In this document: in pieces, positions 1 through 7,839 of the stretch
How the letters are laid out: each line of letters opens with the position of its first letter
Numbering within the stretch: the stretch's first letter is position 1
Assembly (NCBI GenBank): GCA_003554005.1
Contig: PWEU01000120.1
Span: 1 to 13,106 of the forward strand
DNA length: 13,106 nt
Direction of reading: 5' to 3'
From: Nitriliruptoraceae bacterium
GTDB taxonomy: Bacteria; Actinomycetota; Nitriliruptoria; Nitriliruptorales; Nitriliruptoraceae
Notes under the pieces: model-generated
The model's database searches: none
Told to the model about the DNA's origin: nothing
The model's input: only the letters and a program-made list of their open reading frames with translations
Position numbers and translations under genes: made by a program

Positions 1-8
1 AGGAGGAG
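1..8 (+). promoter_or_regulatory. Ribosome-binding site deciding the def start
   Basis: AGGAGGAG lies 6 bases before the GTG at 15. The in-frame ATG at 24 has no purine-rich site at a usable distance: this site would be 15 bases away, and the only nearer one, GGGCAGG, abuts the ATG. This favours the GTG start. Confidence 0.65.
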
Positions 9-14
9 CCGCCG

Positions 15-596
15 GTGGGCAGGATGGAGATCCGCATCTTCGGTGACCCCGTGCTGCGTCAACGCGCGCACGAGGTCACCGACTTCGACGGTCGCCTGGC
101 CACCCTGGCCGAGGACATGCTGGAGACCATGCGCGCCGCCGATGGCGCGGGTCTGGCCGCGAACCAGGTCGGGGTGCTCAAGCGACTGTTCACCTGGGAG
201 GTGGCGCTGGAGGCCGAGGACGGCGCCCGCTCCACCCGGGGTGGGGCGGTGGTCAACCCTCAGCTGCTCGATGTCTCGGAGGAGCTCCAGGACGGTGACG
301 AAGGGTGCCTGTCCTTCCCCGGCCTGTTCTATCCCCTGGAACGACCGCTCCGGGTCGAGGTCGCCTACCAGGACCTCGTCGGTGACGACCACCGGGTCGA
401 GCTGGACGGGTACTTCGCCCGCATCTGGCTCCACGAGATGGACCACCTCAACGGCATCCTGTTCGTCGACCACCTCGCGGCCCACGACCGCAAGGCGGCG
501 CTCAAGCAGATGCGCGAGTACCGGCTGGCCGCCGGTCTCGACGACCCGGAACCGCCCCGGCCCGGCGGCCTGCTGCTGGGCCGTCACCGACGCTGA
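15..596 (+). CDS. def: Peptide deformylase
   Basis: Peptide deformylase removes the formyl group from the N-terminal methionine of new proteins in the cytoplasm, using a bound metal ion. All three family motifs are visible in the 193-residue product: GAGLAANQ (residues 44-51), EGCLS (96-100, Cys98 a metal ligand) and HEMDH (140-144, two His ligands and the catalytic Glu). Length is normal. GTG at 15 is chosen because AGGAGGAG precedes it at a good distance; ATG at 24 would give a product three residues shorter that begins MEIRIFGDPVL and is also plausible from the family. fmt follows after 14 bases, so the enzyme pair that adds and removes the formyl group is probably co-transcribed. Upstream sequence is not in the window, so the promoter cannot be judged. 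Identity is secure; only the start is open. Confidence 0.97.
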   Translation: MGRMEIRIFGDPVLRQRAHEVTDFDGRLATLAEDMLETMRAADGAGLAANQVGVLKRLFTWEVALEAEDGARSTRGGAVVNPQLLDVSEELQDGDEGCLSFPGLFYPLERPLRVEVAYQDLVGDDHRVELDGYFARIWLHEMDHLNGILFVDHLAAHDRKAALKQMREYRLAAGLDDPEPPRPGGLLLGRHRR

Positions 597-610
597 CCAC
601 CGGAGCCCAG

Positions 611-1588
611 ATGCGCATCGCCTTCCTCGGCACCCCTGAGGTCGCGGTCCCGAGCCTCGACGCCCTGGTCGCCGCCGACGACATCGAGGTGGTCGTCGTG
701 CTGTGCAACCCCGACCGCCCCAAGGGCCGGTCCCGCACCCCCGTGCCGCCGCCGGTGAAGGTCGCGGCCGAGCAGCACGGCATCGAGGTGTGGCAGCCGC
801 GGCGGCCGCGGGAGGTGCTGGAGGAGTTCCGGGCGCTGGAGGTGGACGCCTGCGCCGTCGTGGCCTACGGCGCGCTGCTGCCGGCCGACGTGCTGGCCGC
901 CGGCGGCGCCGGGTTCGTCAACCTCCACTTCTCCCTGTTGCCGAGATGGCGGGGGGCCGCCCCGGGCCAGCACGCCCTGCGGGCGGGCGACGAGGTGACC
1001 GGGGTGACCACCTTCGTGCTCGACGAGGGCATGGACACCGGACCGGTGCTGCGGCGCGTCGAGGTCCCGATCGCGCCCGGCGAGGGCGCCGGTGCCCTGC
1101 TGGCCCGGCTCGCCGAGCTCGGCGCCCCGGTGCTCGTGGAGTCGCTGCGGGCGCTGCACGCCGGTGAGCCGCCGACCCCGCAACCGGCGGAGGGGGCGAG
1201 CCTCGCCCCGAAGATCCACCCCGAGGACGTCCAGCTCGACCTGGCCCGGCCCGCCGAGGAGCTCGGCTGGCTGGTCCGCAGCGCCGACCCCGCCCCCGGC
1301 GCCCACACCACCTTCCGGGGCGCGCGGCTGAAGGTGTTCGGCGCGGTCCCCGTCGCGGCGGAGGACGCTGTCGCGGCGGATCCCGCCCCGGGTGACCCCG
1401 CCCCCTCCGCGCCCGGCACGGTGGTCGCCGTCGACAAGGGGGGGGTCGTGGTCGCCTGCGGCAGCGGGGCGCTGCGGCTCACCGAGGTCCAGCCGGCCGG
1501 CAAGCCCCGGATGGCCGCCACGGCCTTCGCCAACGGGGCCCGCATCGAGGTGGGGGAGCGGCTCGGCGACGGTGACCTCGACCCGTGA
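611..1588 (+). CDS. fmt: Methionyl-tRNA formyltransferase
   Basis: Fmt transfers a formyl group from 10-formyltetrahydrofolate to Met-tRNA(fMet), making the bacterial initiator tRNA. The 325-residue product starts MRIAFLGTPEVAVPSL, typical of the N-terminal Rossmann-like domain. It carries the folate-site signature SLLPRWRGAAP (108-118) and the catalytic triad Asn104, His106 and Asp142 (in DEGMDTGP). Residues from about 205 form the tRNA-binding C-terminal domain. Length is slightly above the usual 310-315, mostly from an Ala/Asp/Pro-rich insert near residues 245-270. The ATG at 611 has GGAG five bases upstream. The stop overlaps the rsmB GTG by 4 bases, suggesting translational coupling. A run of eight G at 1438-1445 lies in the coding sequence and leaves the frame intact. 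Confidence 0.97.
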   Translation: MRIAFLGTPEVAVPSLDALVAADDIEVVVVLCNPDRPKGRSRTPVPPPVKVAAEQHGIEVWQPRRPREVLEEFRALEVDACAVVAYGALLPADVLAAGGAGFVNLHFSLLPRWRGAAPGQHALRAGDEVTGVTTFVLDEGMDTGPVLRRVEVPIAPGEGAGALLARLAELGAPVLVESLRALHAGEPPTPQPAEGASLAPKIHPEDVQLDLARPAEELGWLVRSADPAPGAHTTFRGARLKVFGAVPVAAEDAVAADPAPGDPAPSAPGTVVAVDKGGVVVACGSGALRLTEVQPAGKPRMAATAFANGARIEVGERLGDGDLDP

Positions 1589-2919
1589 GCGGTGCGACCG
1601 GGATCGCCGCTCGGCGGGCCGCGCTCACGGCGCTGACCCGGGTCGAGGAGCGGGGGACCTGGTCCAACCTCGCGGTCCCCGACGCGATCGCGGGGCTCGA
1701 TGACCCGCGTGACCGGGCCTTCGCCGCCCACCTCGCCTACGAGACGCTGCGGTGGGAGGGGACGCTGGACGCCGCTCTCGCGCTGGTGCTGACCCGCCCC
1801 CTGGCCGAGGTCGAGCCGGCGCTGCGCCGGATCCTGCGGCTCGGGGCGTTGCAGCTGCTCATCAGCGAGGTGCCCGCCCGGGCGGCGGTGGACACCAGCG
1901 TGCAGCTCGCCCGGTCCGTGGTCCCGCCGGGGCGGGCCAAGGGCGCCGGCGGGTTCGTCAACGGCGTCCTGCGTGCCCTGCACCGGCGCGGCGACGACCT
2001 CGGCTGGCCCGACCGGGCGGAGGACGCCGTCGGCCACCTGGCACTGAGCACGGCCCACCCCCGTTGGGTGGTCGAGGCCCTCCTGAGCCGTCTCGGCGTG
2101 GAGCGATCCGCGGCGATCCTGGCCGCCGACGACGTCGCGCCGGGGGTCACCCTGCGCGCCAACACCGATCGGGAGGCGCTGGTGGCCGAGCTCGCGGCGC
2201 TCGGCATCGAGGCCATCCCCGGGGCGACGCCGGGTGCGGTGCGGGCGCCGGGGGTCGACCCGCGGGAGCTCGCCGCCGTCGCCGAGGGTCGGGCGGTCGT
2301 CCAGGACGAGGCATCGATGCGGGTCGCGCTGGCCACCGGGGCCGGGGAGGGGGCGACGGTCCTGGACCTGTGTGCCGGGCCGGGGGGCAAGACCACCCAC
2401 CTGGCGCACCTGGTGGGGGACCGTGGCGCGGTGACCGCGGTCGAGCTGCACCCCCACCGGGCCCGGATGATCACCGCCACCGCCGAGCGGCAGGGTGTCG
2501 AGGTCGAGGTGCTGGAGGGGGACGCCCGCATCCCGCCGCTGCCCGAGCAGCGCCGCTTCGACGTCGTCCTGCTCGATGCGCCGTGCACCGGGCTCGGCAC
2601 GGGGCGGCGGCGACCCGAGGTCCGCTGGCGTCGCCGCCCGGAGGACGCTGCGACGCTGGCCGGGCTGCAGCTCGAGCTGCTGCGGGCCGCTGCCGGCCGG
2701 GTGGCGTCGGGCGGTCGGCTCACCTACGCGGTGTGCACCTGGACCGCGGTCGAGACCACCGGCGTCGTCGACGCCTTCGACCGGGACGTCGCCGCGGCGG
2801 GCTTCAGCCGCACCGGCACCGCCCAGCTGTGGCCCGACGTCGACGACACCGACGGGATGTTCATCGCGACCTGGGTGCGGGACGATGGCGCGGAGCGGTC
2901 GACCGACCGAGGCGAGTGA
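1585..2919 (+). CDS. rsmB: 16S rRNA (cytosine-967-C5)-methyltransferase RsmB
   Basis: RsmB methylates C967 of 16S rRNA with S-adenosylmethionine. The N-terminal part (about 5-140) is the NusB-like RNA-binding domain. The C-terminal part is the methyltransferase, with SAM motif VLDLCAGPGGKT (259-270), motif IV DAPCTGLGTGRRRPEVRW (331-348, Cys334 releases product) and motif VI YAVCTWT (381-387), where Cys384 is the expected nucleophile. Motif VI departs from the common TCS-x-PEEN form but keeps the cysteine. 444 residues is normal. The GTG start overlaps the fmt stop (GTGA), and no good ribosome-binding site precedes it, so it probably relies on coupling. fmt-rsmB is a widespread bacterial pair. 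Other RNA m5C methyltransferases share the fold, but the NusB domain and the neighbourhood favour RsmB. Confidence 0.95.
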   Translation: MSGATGIAARRAALTALTRVEERGTWSNLAVPDAIAGLDDPRDRAFAAHLAYETLRWEGTLDAALALVLTRPLAEVEPALRRILRLGALQLLISEVPARAAVDTSVQLARSVVPPGRAKGAGGFVNGVLRALHRRGDDLGWPDRAEDAVGHLALSTAHPRWVVEALLSRLGVERSAAILAADDVAPGVTLRANTDREALVAELAALGIEAIPGATPGAVRAPGVDPRELAAVAEGRAVVQDEASMRVALATGAGEGATVLDLCAGPGGKTTHLAHLVGDRGAVTAVELHPHRARMITATAERQGVEVEVLEGDARIPPLPEQRRFDVVLLDAPCTGLGTGRRRPEVRWRRRPEDAATLAGLQLELLRAAAGRVASGGRLTYAVCTWTAVETTGVVDAFDRDVAAAGFSRTGTAQLWPDVDDTDGMFIATWVRDDGAERSTDRGE

Positions 2920-2929
2920 GCGCTACGAT
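2899..2929 (+). promoter_or_regulatory. Possible promoter for rpe
   Basis: TACGAT (2924-2929) fits the TANNNT -10 pattern. The -35 is weak: TCGACC at 2899-2904 leaves a long 19-base spacer. It overlaps the rsmB stop and would give a transcript starting near 2936, with a leader of about 60 bases before rpe. Pattern match only; no expression evidence. Confidence 0.3.
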
Positions 2930-2938
2930 CGTGGACCG

Positions 2939-2961
2939 CTCCGGCGGGACCCGCGCCGGAG
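2939..2961 (+). promoter_or_regulatory. Hairpin in the rsmB-rpe gap
   Basis: CTCCGGCG (2939-2946) and CGCCGGAG (2954-2961) are perfect 8-bp inverted arms with a 7-base loop. There is no T-run after it, so it is not a classic intrinsic terminator. It may be a leader hairpin of rpe, a weak terminator of the def-fmt-rsmB transcript, or an accident of G+C-rich sequence. Confidence 0.35.
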
Positions 2962-2996
2962 ACGCCGCGGGGGCGGGGAAGGGGAAGGGTGAGTTG

Positions 2997-3677
2997 GTGA
3001 CCGAGCTGTCCATCGCGCCCTCCATCCTGGCGGCGGACTTCGCCCGGCTCGGAGCCGAGGTCGCCGAGGTCGCGCCGGTCGTGCCCTCGATCCACGTCGA
3101 TGTCATGGACGGCCACTACGTGCCGAACATCTCCCTCGGGCTCCCCGTGGTCGCGTCGCTTCGGCGGGCCACCGACCGGCAGCTCGACTGCCACCTGATG
3201 ATCACCGACCCGGCCGTCTACGCGCCCCAGCTGGTCGACCTCGGCGCGGACTCGATCACCTTCCACCCCGAGGTGGAGGACGATCCCCTGGCCCTGGGCC
3301 ACCGGCTCCACGAGCAGGGGGCCGAGGTGGGCGTCGCGATCAAGCCCGCGCACCCGGTGGCGATGGTGACCGAGCTGCTGCCCCACGTCGATCTGCTGCT
3401 GGTGATGACCGTCGAGCCCGGGTTCGGTGGCCAGTCCTTCCTCGCCCACGCCGTGCCGAAGGTCGCCGAGGCGGCTCGCTGGCGCCGGGACCACGGCGCC
3501 CGGTTCCGCATCCAGGTGGACGGCGGCATCGCGGCCGGGACGATCGACGCTCCGGCGGCCGCCGGCGCCGAGGTGTTCGTGGCGGGTTCGTCGGTGTTCG
3601 GCGCGGCTGACCGCGTGGCGGCCTGCCAGGACCTGCTCCGGCGGGCCCGGGCGGCCGCCGGGACGGAGGCGACATGA
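2997..3677 (+). CDS. rpe: Ribulose-phosphate 3-epimerase
   Basis: Rpe interconverts ribulose 5-phosphate and xylulose 5-phosphate in the pentose phosphate pathway. The 226-residue product has the family's TIM-barrel signatures: IAPSILAADF near the N-terminus (Ser9), HVDVMDGHYVPN (33-44, with metal ligands His33 and Asp35), CHLMI (65-69, His66), TVEPGFGGQSF (138-148) and QVDGGI (173-178, Asp175). GTG at 2997 is chosen because the family begins just before IAPSIL and GGGGAAGGG ends 7 bases upstream. A rival in-frame GTG at 2916 overlaps the rsmB stop in the same GTGA way as other junctions here, but would add 27 Gly/Ala-rich residues foreign to the family. Its substrate ribulose 5-phosphate also feeds RibBA, encoded downstream. 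The stop overlaps the next ATG by 4 bases. Confidence 0.95.
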   Translation: MTELSIAPSILAADFARLGAEVAEVAPVVPSIHVDVMDGHYVPNISLGLPVVASLRRATDRQLDCHLMITDPAVYAPQLVDLGADSITFHPEVEDDPLALGHRLHEQGAEVGVAIKPAHPVAMVTELLPHVDLLLVMTVEPGFGGQSFLAHAVPKVAEAARWRRDHGARFRIQVDGGIAAGTIDAPAAAGAEVFVAGSSVFGAADRVAACQDLLRRARAAAGTEAT

Positions 3678-4642
3678 GCGCCCGGGTCCTGGTCGCCGAC
3701 GACGACGAGGACATCCGCGCCTACCTGGAGGTCACCCTCCAGCTCGCCGGCTTCCACGTCCTGCTGGCCGCCGACGGCGCCGAGGCGGTCCAGACCGCCC
3801 GTGCGGGCCGGCCCGACGTGATCCTGCTCGACGTGATGATGCCGATGCTGGACGGACTCGATGCGCTCCGGCAGCTGCGCGAGGACCCCCGCACCGGGCA
3901 CCTCCCGGTGATGCTGCTGACGGCACGGGTGCAGACCGACGATGCCATCTCCGGCCTGGACGCCGGCGCGGACGACTACCTCACCAAACCCTTCGACCCC
4001 GACGAGCTGGTCGCCCGGGTCCGGGCGGCGCTCCGACGGGCGGAGACCCAGCGCACCCGCAACCCGTTGACCGGCCTCCCCGGCAACGAGTCCATCCTCG
4101 CCCGATTGTCGCGCTGGTTGACGCGCGGCGCCGGGTTCGCCCTCCTCTACGTCGATCTGGATCGGTTCAAGCCCTTCAACGACCACTACGGCTTCCTGCG
4201 CGGCGACGACGCGCTGCGCGGGCTGGCGACGGTCCTGCAGGCGGTGCGCGACGAACTGGACGACCCGGAGGCCTTCGTCGGCCACGTCGGCGGCGACGAC
4301 TTCGTCCTGCTGGTGCGCCCCGAGCTGGCGCTGATCGCCGCCCAGCGGATCTGCGAGCGCTTCGACGCCTTCGTGCCGACGCTGTACGACCCCGATGATC
4401 GGGCGGCCGGCTCGATCGAGGTCCCCGACCGCCGCGGGGTCCCCCAGCGCTACGACCTGCTGTCGCTGTCGGTCGGGATCGCCTCCACCGAGGTGCGCGA
4501 CTTCGCCCACCATGGGGACATGGTGGCCACCGCGACGGAGATGAAGCGCTACGCCAAGAGCCGGACCACGCCGGGCTCCGCCTACGCCATCGACCGGCGC
4601 TCACCGGAGGACGGCGTGGAGATGGAGGTCGAGCTCCCGTGA
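3674..4642 (+). CDS. Response regulator with GGDEF-type (GGDDF) output domain
   Basis: The 322-residue cytoplasmic protein joins two domains. Residues 3-120 are a receiver domain with acidic residues Asp9-Asp11, phosphoacceptor Asp53 (LLDVMMP), Thr83 and Lys105 (LTKPF). Residues about 130-310 are a GGDEF-type domain with NPLTGLP (130-136), YVDLDRFKPFNDHYGF (159-174) and the signature GGDDF (206-210). The fourth signature position is Asp instead of Glu, and the usual RxxD inhibitory site five residues ahead is absent (DPEA there). It may therefore be a diguanylate cyclase without product feedback, or an inactive sensor; sequence alone cannot decide. No histidine kinase, EAL or PilZ gene lies in the window. 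ATG at 3674 overlaps the rpe stop and follows GGAGG. It sits between rpe and ribD, which is unexpected for a signalling gene. Confidence 0.88.
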   Translation: MSARVLVADDDEDIRAYLEVTLQLAGFHVLLAADGAEAVQTARAGRPDVILLDVMMPMLDGLDALRQLREDPRTGHLPVMLLTARVQTDDAISGLDAGADDYLTKPFDPDELVARVRAALRRAETQRTRNPLTGLPGNESILARLSRWLTRGAGFALLYVDLDRFKPFNDHYGFLRGDDALRGLATVLQAVRDELDDPEAFVGHVGGDDFVLLVRPELALIAAQRICERFDAFVPTLYDPDDRAAGSIEVPDRRGVPQRYDLLSLSVGIASTEVRDFAHHGDMVATATEMKRYAKSRTTPGSAYAIDRRSPEDGVEMEVELP

Positions 4643-4676
4643 GCCCAGCGGGTAGCCGGTCCGACCTGGTCCCGGC

Positions 4677-5822
4677 GTGAGGACGGCGGAGCGCGCCGCC
4701 CTGGCGCGGGCCGTGGCGCTGGCGGCCCGGGCCCACCCGCGGGTCAGCCCGAACCCCGCGGTCGGCTGCGTCCTGCTACGGGGCGGTCGGATCGTCGGTG
4801 AGGGGGTGACCGAACCGCCACCGGGCCGCCACGCCGAGGTGGTGGCGCTGGCGGCGGCCGGCGACGCTGCCCGCGGAGCCACGGCGGTGGTGACCCTGGA
4901 GCCCTGCGCCCACCACGGGCGCACGCCGCCCTGCACGACGGCCCTGCTCGCCGCCGGGGTCGCCCGGGTCGTGCTCGGTCACCCCGATCCCCATGCCGTG
5001 GCCGCCGGGGGTGCCGCGGCGTTGGCCCGGGCCGGGGTGGAGGTGGTGGGGCCCCCGCTCCCCGGCACGGTGCTGCGCGGGGCCGTGGCCGCCCAGCTCG
5101 AGGGCTTCCTCACCGCGGTCGTCGCCGGCCGACCCCACGTCACCCTCAAGGTCGCGGTGACCGCCGACGGATCCGTGGTCCCACCGTCGGGACAGCGCTG
5201 GGTCACGGGTCCTGCCGCCCGTCGCGCCGTCCACCGCTGGCGCTCGGAGGTCGACGGGGTGCTGGTCGGTAGCGGCACGGCGGTGGCCGACGATCCACGC
5301 CTCGACGTGCGCGACGTCGACCACGAGCACCAGCCGGCGGCGGTCGTGCTGGACGCCCGGCTGAGGACCCCGCCGAAGGCCCGGGTCGTGCGGCCCGGCA
5401 CCGTGCTCGTCACCGTCGAGCCCGGTGGTCACGACCCGGCGGGAGAGGAGCGGCGCGAGCAGCGGGCGGCCCGCCTGCGCGACGCGGGCGTCCACCTCCT
5501 CGCCGTCCCTGCCGGCGACGACGGCCGGGGGGTGGCGCTCCCGGCGGCGCTGGCCGCCCTGGCCGAGGCGGGGATGGTGTCCCTGCTCGCCGAGCCGGGG
5601 CCTACGCTGTCGGGCGCGCTGCTGCGCGCCGGCCTCGTCGACCGACTGGTCCGGCACGTCGCCGTCCGCCTCGGTGACACCGCCCCGAGCGCCCTGACCA
5701 CCCCCCCCCGGGGGGTCTGGAGCCTCGAACGCAGTGGAGGGGCCGGAGCCGACGCGATCGTGCAGTACCGCGCGCTCGCCCCCCGCCCCATCACCATCCC
5801 CGCACACACCGCCGACATCTGA
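4677..5822 (+). CDS. ribD: Bifunctional riboflavin deaminase/reductase RibD
   Basis: RibD carries out the second and third steps of riboflavin synthesis: deamination of the GTP-derived pyrimidine, then NADPH-dependent reduction of its ribose side chain. The N-terminal deaminase domain (1-145) has the zinc site HAE (52-54) and EPCAHHGRTPPC (75-86). The C-terminal reductase domain (150-381) has LKVAVTADGSV (157-167), VGSGTAVADDPRLD (197-210) and EPGPTLSGALLRAGLVD (306-322). Both domains are complete; 381 residues is normal. The GTG at 4677 lies 35 bases after the regulator's stop, and no strong Shine-Dalgarno precedes it. A C9G6 run at 5701-5715 lies inside the gene without breaking the frame. 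No FMN riboswitch is visible upstream. ribE follows after 11 bases. Confidence 0.96.
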   Translation: MRTAERAALARAVALAARAHPRVSPNPAVGCVLLRGGRIVGEGVTEPPPGRHAEVVALAAAGDAARGATAVVTLEPCAHHGRTPPCTTALLAAGVARVVLGHPDPHAVAAGGAAALARAGVEVVGPPLPGTVLRGAVAAQLEGFLTAVVAGRPHVTLKVAVTADGSVVPPSGQRWVTGPAARRAVHRWRSEVDGVLVGSGTAVADDPRLDVRDVDHEHQPAAVVLDARLRTPPKARVVRPGTVLVTVEPGGHDPAGEERREQRAARLRDAGVHLLAVPAGDDGRGVALPAALAALAEAGMVSLLAEPGPTLSGALLRAGLVDRLVRHVAVRLGDTAPSALTTPPRGVWSLERSGGAGADAIVQYRALAPRPITIPAHTADI

Positions 5823-5833
5823 GGAGCCCAGGC

Positions 5834-6475
5834 ATGTTCACCGGCATCGTGGAGGAGCTCGGCCAGGTGGCCGACATCGAGGGGCAGGACGGCTACGCGC
5901 GCCTGCACATCCGGTGCGGCCACATCCTCGACGGCGCCGTGATCGGCGACTCCATCAGCGTCGACGGCACCTGTCTGACCGTGACGACGCTGCCGGGGGA
6001 GGGGTTCACCGCCGACCTGATGGCTGAGACGCTCAGGGCCACCGCGCTCGGGGATCTCGAGGTCGGACGCCCCGTCAACCTGGAGCGGGCCATGCGGGTC
6101 GACGCCCGCCTCGGTGGTCACATGGTCCAGGGGCACGTCGACGGGGTCGGCACCATCACCGCCCGTCAGGAGCTGCCGGGCACCGTGTTCCTCACGATCG
6201 ACGCACCGGCGTCGCTGTCCCGCTACCTGGTCCCCAAGGGCTCGATCAGCGTCTCCGGGATCAGCCTCACCGTGGTCGACCGCACCGACGACGGGCGGTT
6301 CCGCATCGGGCTCATCCCCCACACCCTCGACGTCACGACGCTCGGGGTGTTGGGTGTGGGAGATCGGGTGAACCTCGAGGTGGACGTGATCGCCAAGTAC
6401 GTCGAGCAACTGCTCGCCGGTGGCGCGGCCAGCCCCTACGCGCCCGACACCGCCGCCGGCGAGGAGGGCGCGTGA
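5834..6475 (+). CDS. ribE: Riboflavin synthase, alpha subunit
   Basis: This enzyme combines two molecules of 6,7-dimethyl-8-ribityllumazine to give riboflavin, the last pathway step. It starts MFTGIVEELG, the family hallmark, and is built from two lumazine-binding barrel repeats. These are about residues 1-97, with GDSISVDGTCLTV (38-50), and 98-195, with KGSISVSGISLTV (135-147). The linking segment LGGHMVQGHVDGVG (93-106) is typical. At 213 residues it is normal, with a short Ala/Gly tail. GAGGAG at 5821-5826 overlaps the ribD stop and is spaced 7 bases from the ATG. The stop overlaps the ribBA GTG by 4 bases. Some actinobacterial annotations call this gene ribC; the function is the same. Confidence 0.97.
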   Translation: MFTGIVEELGQVADIEGQDGYARLHIRCGHILDGAVIGDSISVDGTCLTVTTLPGEGFTADLMAETLRATALGDLEVGRPVNLERAMRVDARLGGHMVQGHVDGVGTITARQELPGTVFLTIDAPASLSRYLVPKGSISVSGISLTVVDRTDDGRFRIGLIPHTLDVTTLGVLGVGDRVNLEVDVIAKYVEQLLAGGAASPYAPDTAAGEEGA

Positions 6476-7839
6476 GTCCCTTCGCCACGATCGACGAGGC
6501 CATCGCCGTGCTCGCCGACGGCGGGATGGTCGTGGTCGTCGACGATGAGGCCCGGGAGAACGAGGGCGACCTGGTGCTGGCCGCCGACGCGGTCACCCCG
6601 GAGCAGATGGCCTTCGTGATCCAGCACCCCTCCGGGTTCGTGTGCGTGCCCATGCTGGGCGACGATCTGGACCGCCTCGAGCTCCCACCCATGGTCGCCC
6701 GCAACCAGGACCCCAAGGGCACGGCCTACACGGTGTCGGTGGACGCCGTGGAGGGCACCTCGACCGGGATCTCCGCCGCCGACCGCGCGCGGACCTGCCA
6801 GGTGCTCGCCGACCCCTCCACCACGCCTGAGGACATCACCCGCCCGGGCCACGTGCTGCCGCTGCGCTACCAACCCGGCGGGGTCCTGCACCGGCTCGGG
6901 CACACCGAGGCGTCGGTGGACCTCGTCCGGCTCGCCGGTCGCCAGCCCGCCGCGGTGATCTGCGAGCTCGTCAACCCCGACGGGTCGATGGCCCGGGTCC
7001 CCGACCTGGAGCGGTTCTGCGCCGAGCACGACCTGAAGATGGTCACGATCGCCGACCTGGTCGCCTACCGCCGGGCGCGCGAGACCCTGGTCGAGCGGGT
7101 CGCGGTCGCCAAGCTGCCCACGCCCTACGGGGACTGGCGGATCATCGGCTACCGCAACTCCTTCGACGGCAACGAGTCCCTGGCGCTGCTGGTCGGCGAC
7201 CCCGAAGGCCAGCCGGACATCCTGGTCCGCATGCACTCCGAGTGCCTCACCGGTGACGTGTTCCGCTCGCTGCGCTGCGACTGCGGCCCCCAGCTCGACC
7301 TGGCCATGGCCCGGATCGCCGAGGAAGGCCAGGGTGCGATCGTCTACCTCCGGGGCCACGAGGGGCGGGGTATCGGTCTGCTGCACAAGCTGCGGGCCTA
7401 CGAGCTCCAGGACAACGGCGCCGACACCGTCGAGGCCAACCTCCGGCTCGGGCTGCCCAACGACTCCCGCGACTACGGCATCGGGGCGATGATCCTCGCC
7501 GACCTCGGCTTCTCCACCCTGCGGCTGCTGACCAACAACCCGGCCAAGCGAGCAGCGCTGTCGGGGTTCGGCCTGTCGATCGTGGACCGGGTCCCGGTGG
7601 AGGTCCTCCCCAACCCCTCCAACGCGTTCTCCCTCAGGACCAAGGCGGAGCGCATGGGCCACGACCTCGAGGGCGAGGACCTGCCCGTGTCGACCGGCGT
7701 CGGCGACATCGCCGCCCAGGGGGTGCGCTCCCCACGCGCGGTGGAGCAGCCGATACGTGGGCTGGCGATGGCCCCGCCGCCCGCCGACGACACCGACGAC
7801 GACCGTCGTCGCCGAGCAGATGGGAAGGACAGCCCGTGA
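6472..7839 (+). CDS. ribBA: Bifunctional DHBP synthase / GTP cyclohydrolase II
   Basis: This protein supplies both precursors of riboflavin. The RibB half (1-200) converts ribulose 5-phosphate to 3,4-dihydroxy-2-butanone 4-phosphate and shows EARENEGDL (26-34), STGISAADRA (97-106), GHTEASVDL (143-151) and the ICE motif (163-165). The RibA half (about 205-400) opens GTP. It has HSECLTGDVFRSLRCDCG (255-272), whose Cys258, Cys269 and Cys271 bind zinc, then RGHEGRGIGL (294-303) and LLTNNPAKR (352-360). Both halves look catalytically intact. At 455 residues it is longer than many RibBA proteins because of a polar Asp/Arg-rich tail after about residue 405. The GTG at 6472 follows GAGGAGGG and overlaps the ribE stop; the gene's own stop overlaps ribH. 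Confidence 0.97.
   Translation: MSPFATIDEAIAVLADGGMVVVVDDEARENEGDLVLAADAVTPEQMAFVIQHPSGFVCVPMLGDDLDRLELPPMVARNQDPKGTAYTVSVDAVEGTSTGISAADRARTCQVLADPSTTPEDITRPGHVLPLRYQPGGVLHRLGHTEASVDLVRLAGRQPAAVICELVNPDGSMARVPDLERFCAEHDLKMVTIADLVAYRRARETLVERVAVAKLPTPYGDWRIIGYRNSFDGNESLALLVGDPEGQPDILVRMHSECLTGDVFRSLRCDCGPQLDLAMARIAEEGQGAIVYLRGHEGRGIGLLHKLRAYELQDNGADTVEANLRLGLPNDSRDYGIGAMILADLGFSTLRLLTNNPAKRAALSGFGLSIVDRVPVEVLPNPSNAFSLRTKAERMGHDLEGEDLPVSTGVGDIAAQGVRSPRAVEQPIRGLAMAPPPADDTDDDRRRRADGKDSP

Noticed and set aside
865..2457. A 530-codon open frame on the - strand opposite fmt and rsmB
   Set aside because: Same reason: antisense to two well-supported genes, low-complexity product and no recognisable motif.
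4643..4676. FMN riboswitch ahead of ribD
   Set aside because: The gap is far too short and no conserved FMN aptamer sequence is seen.
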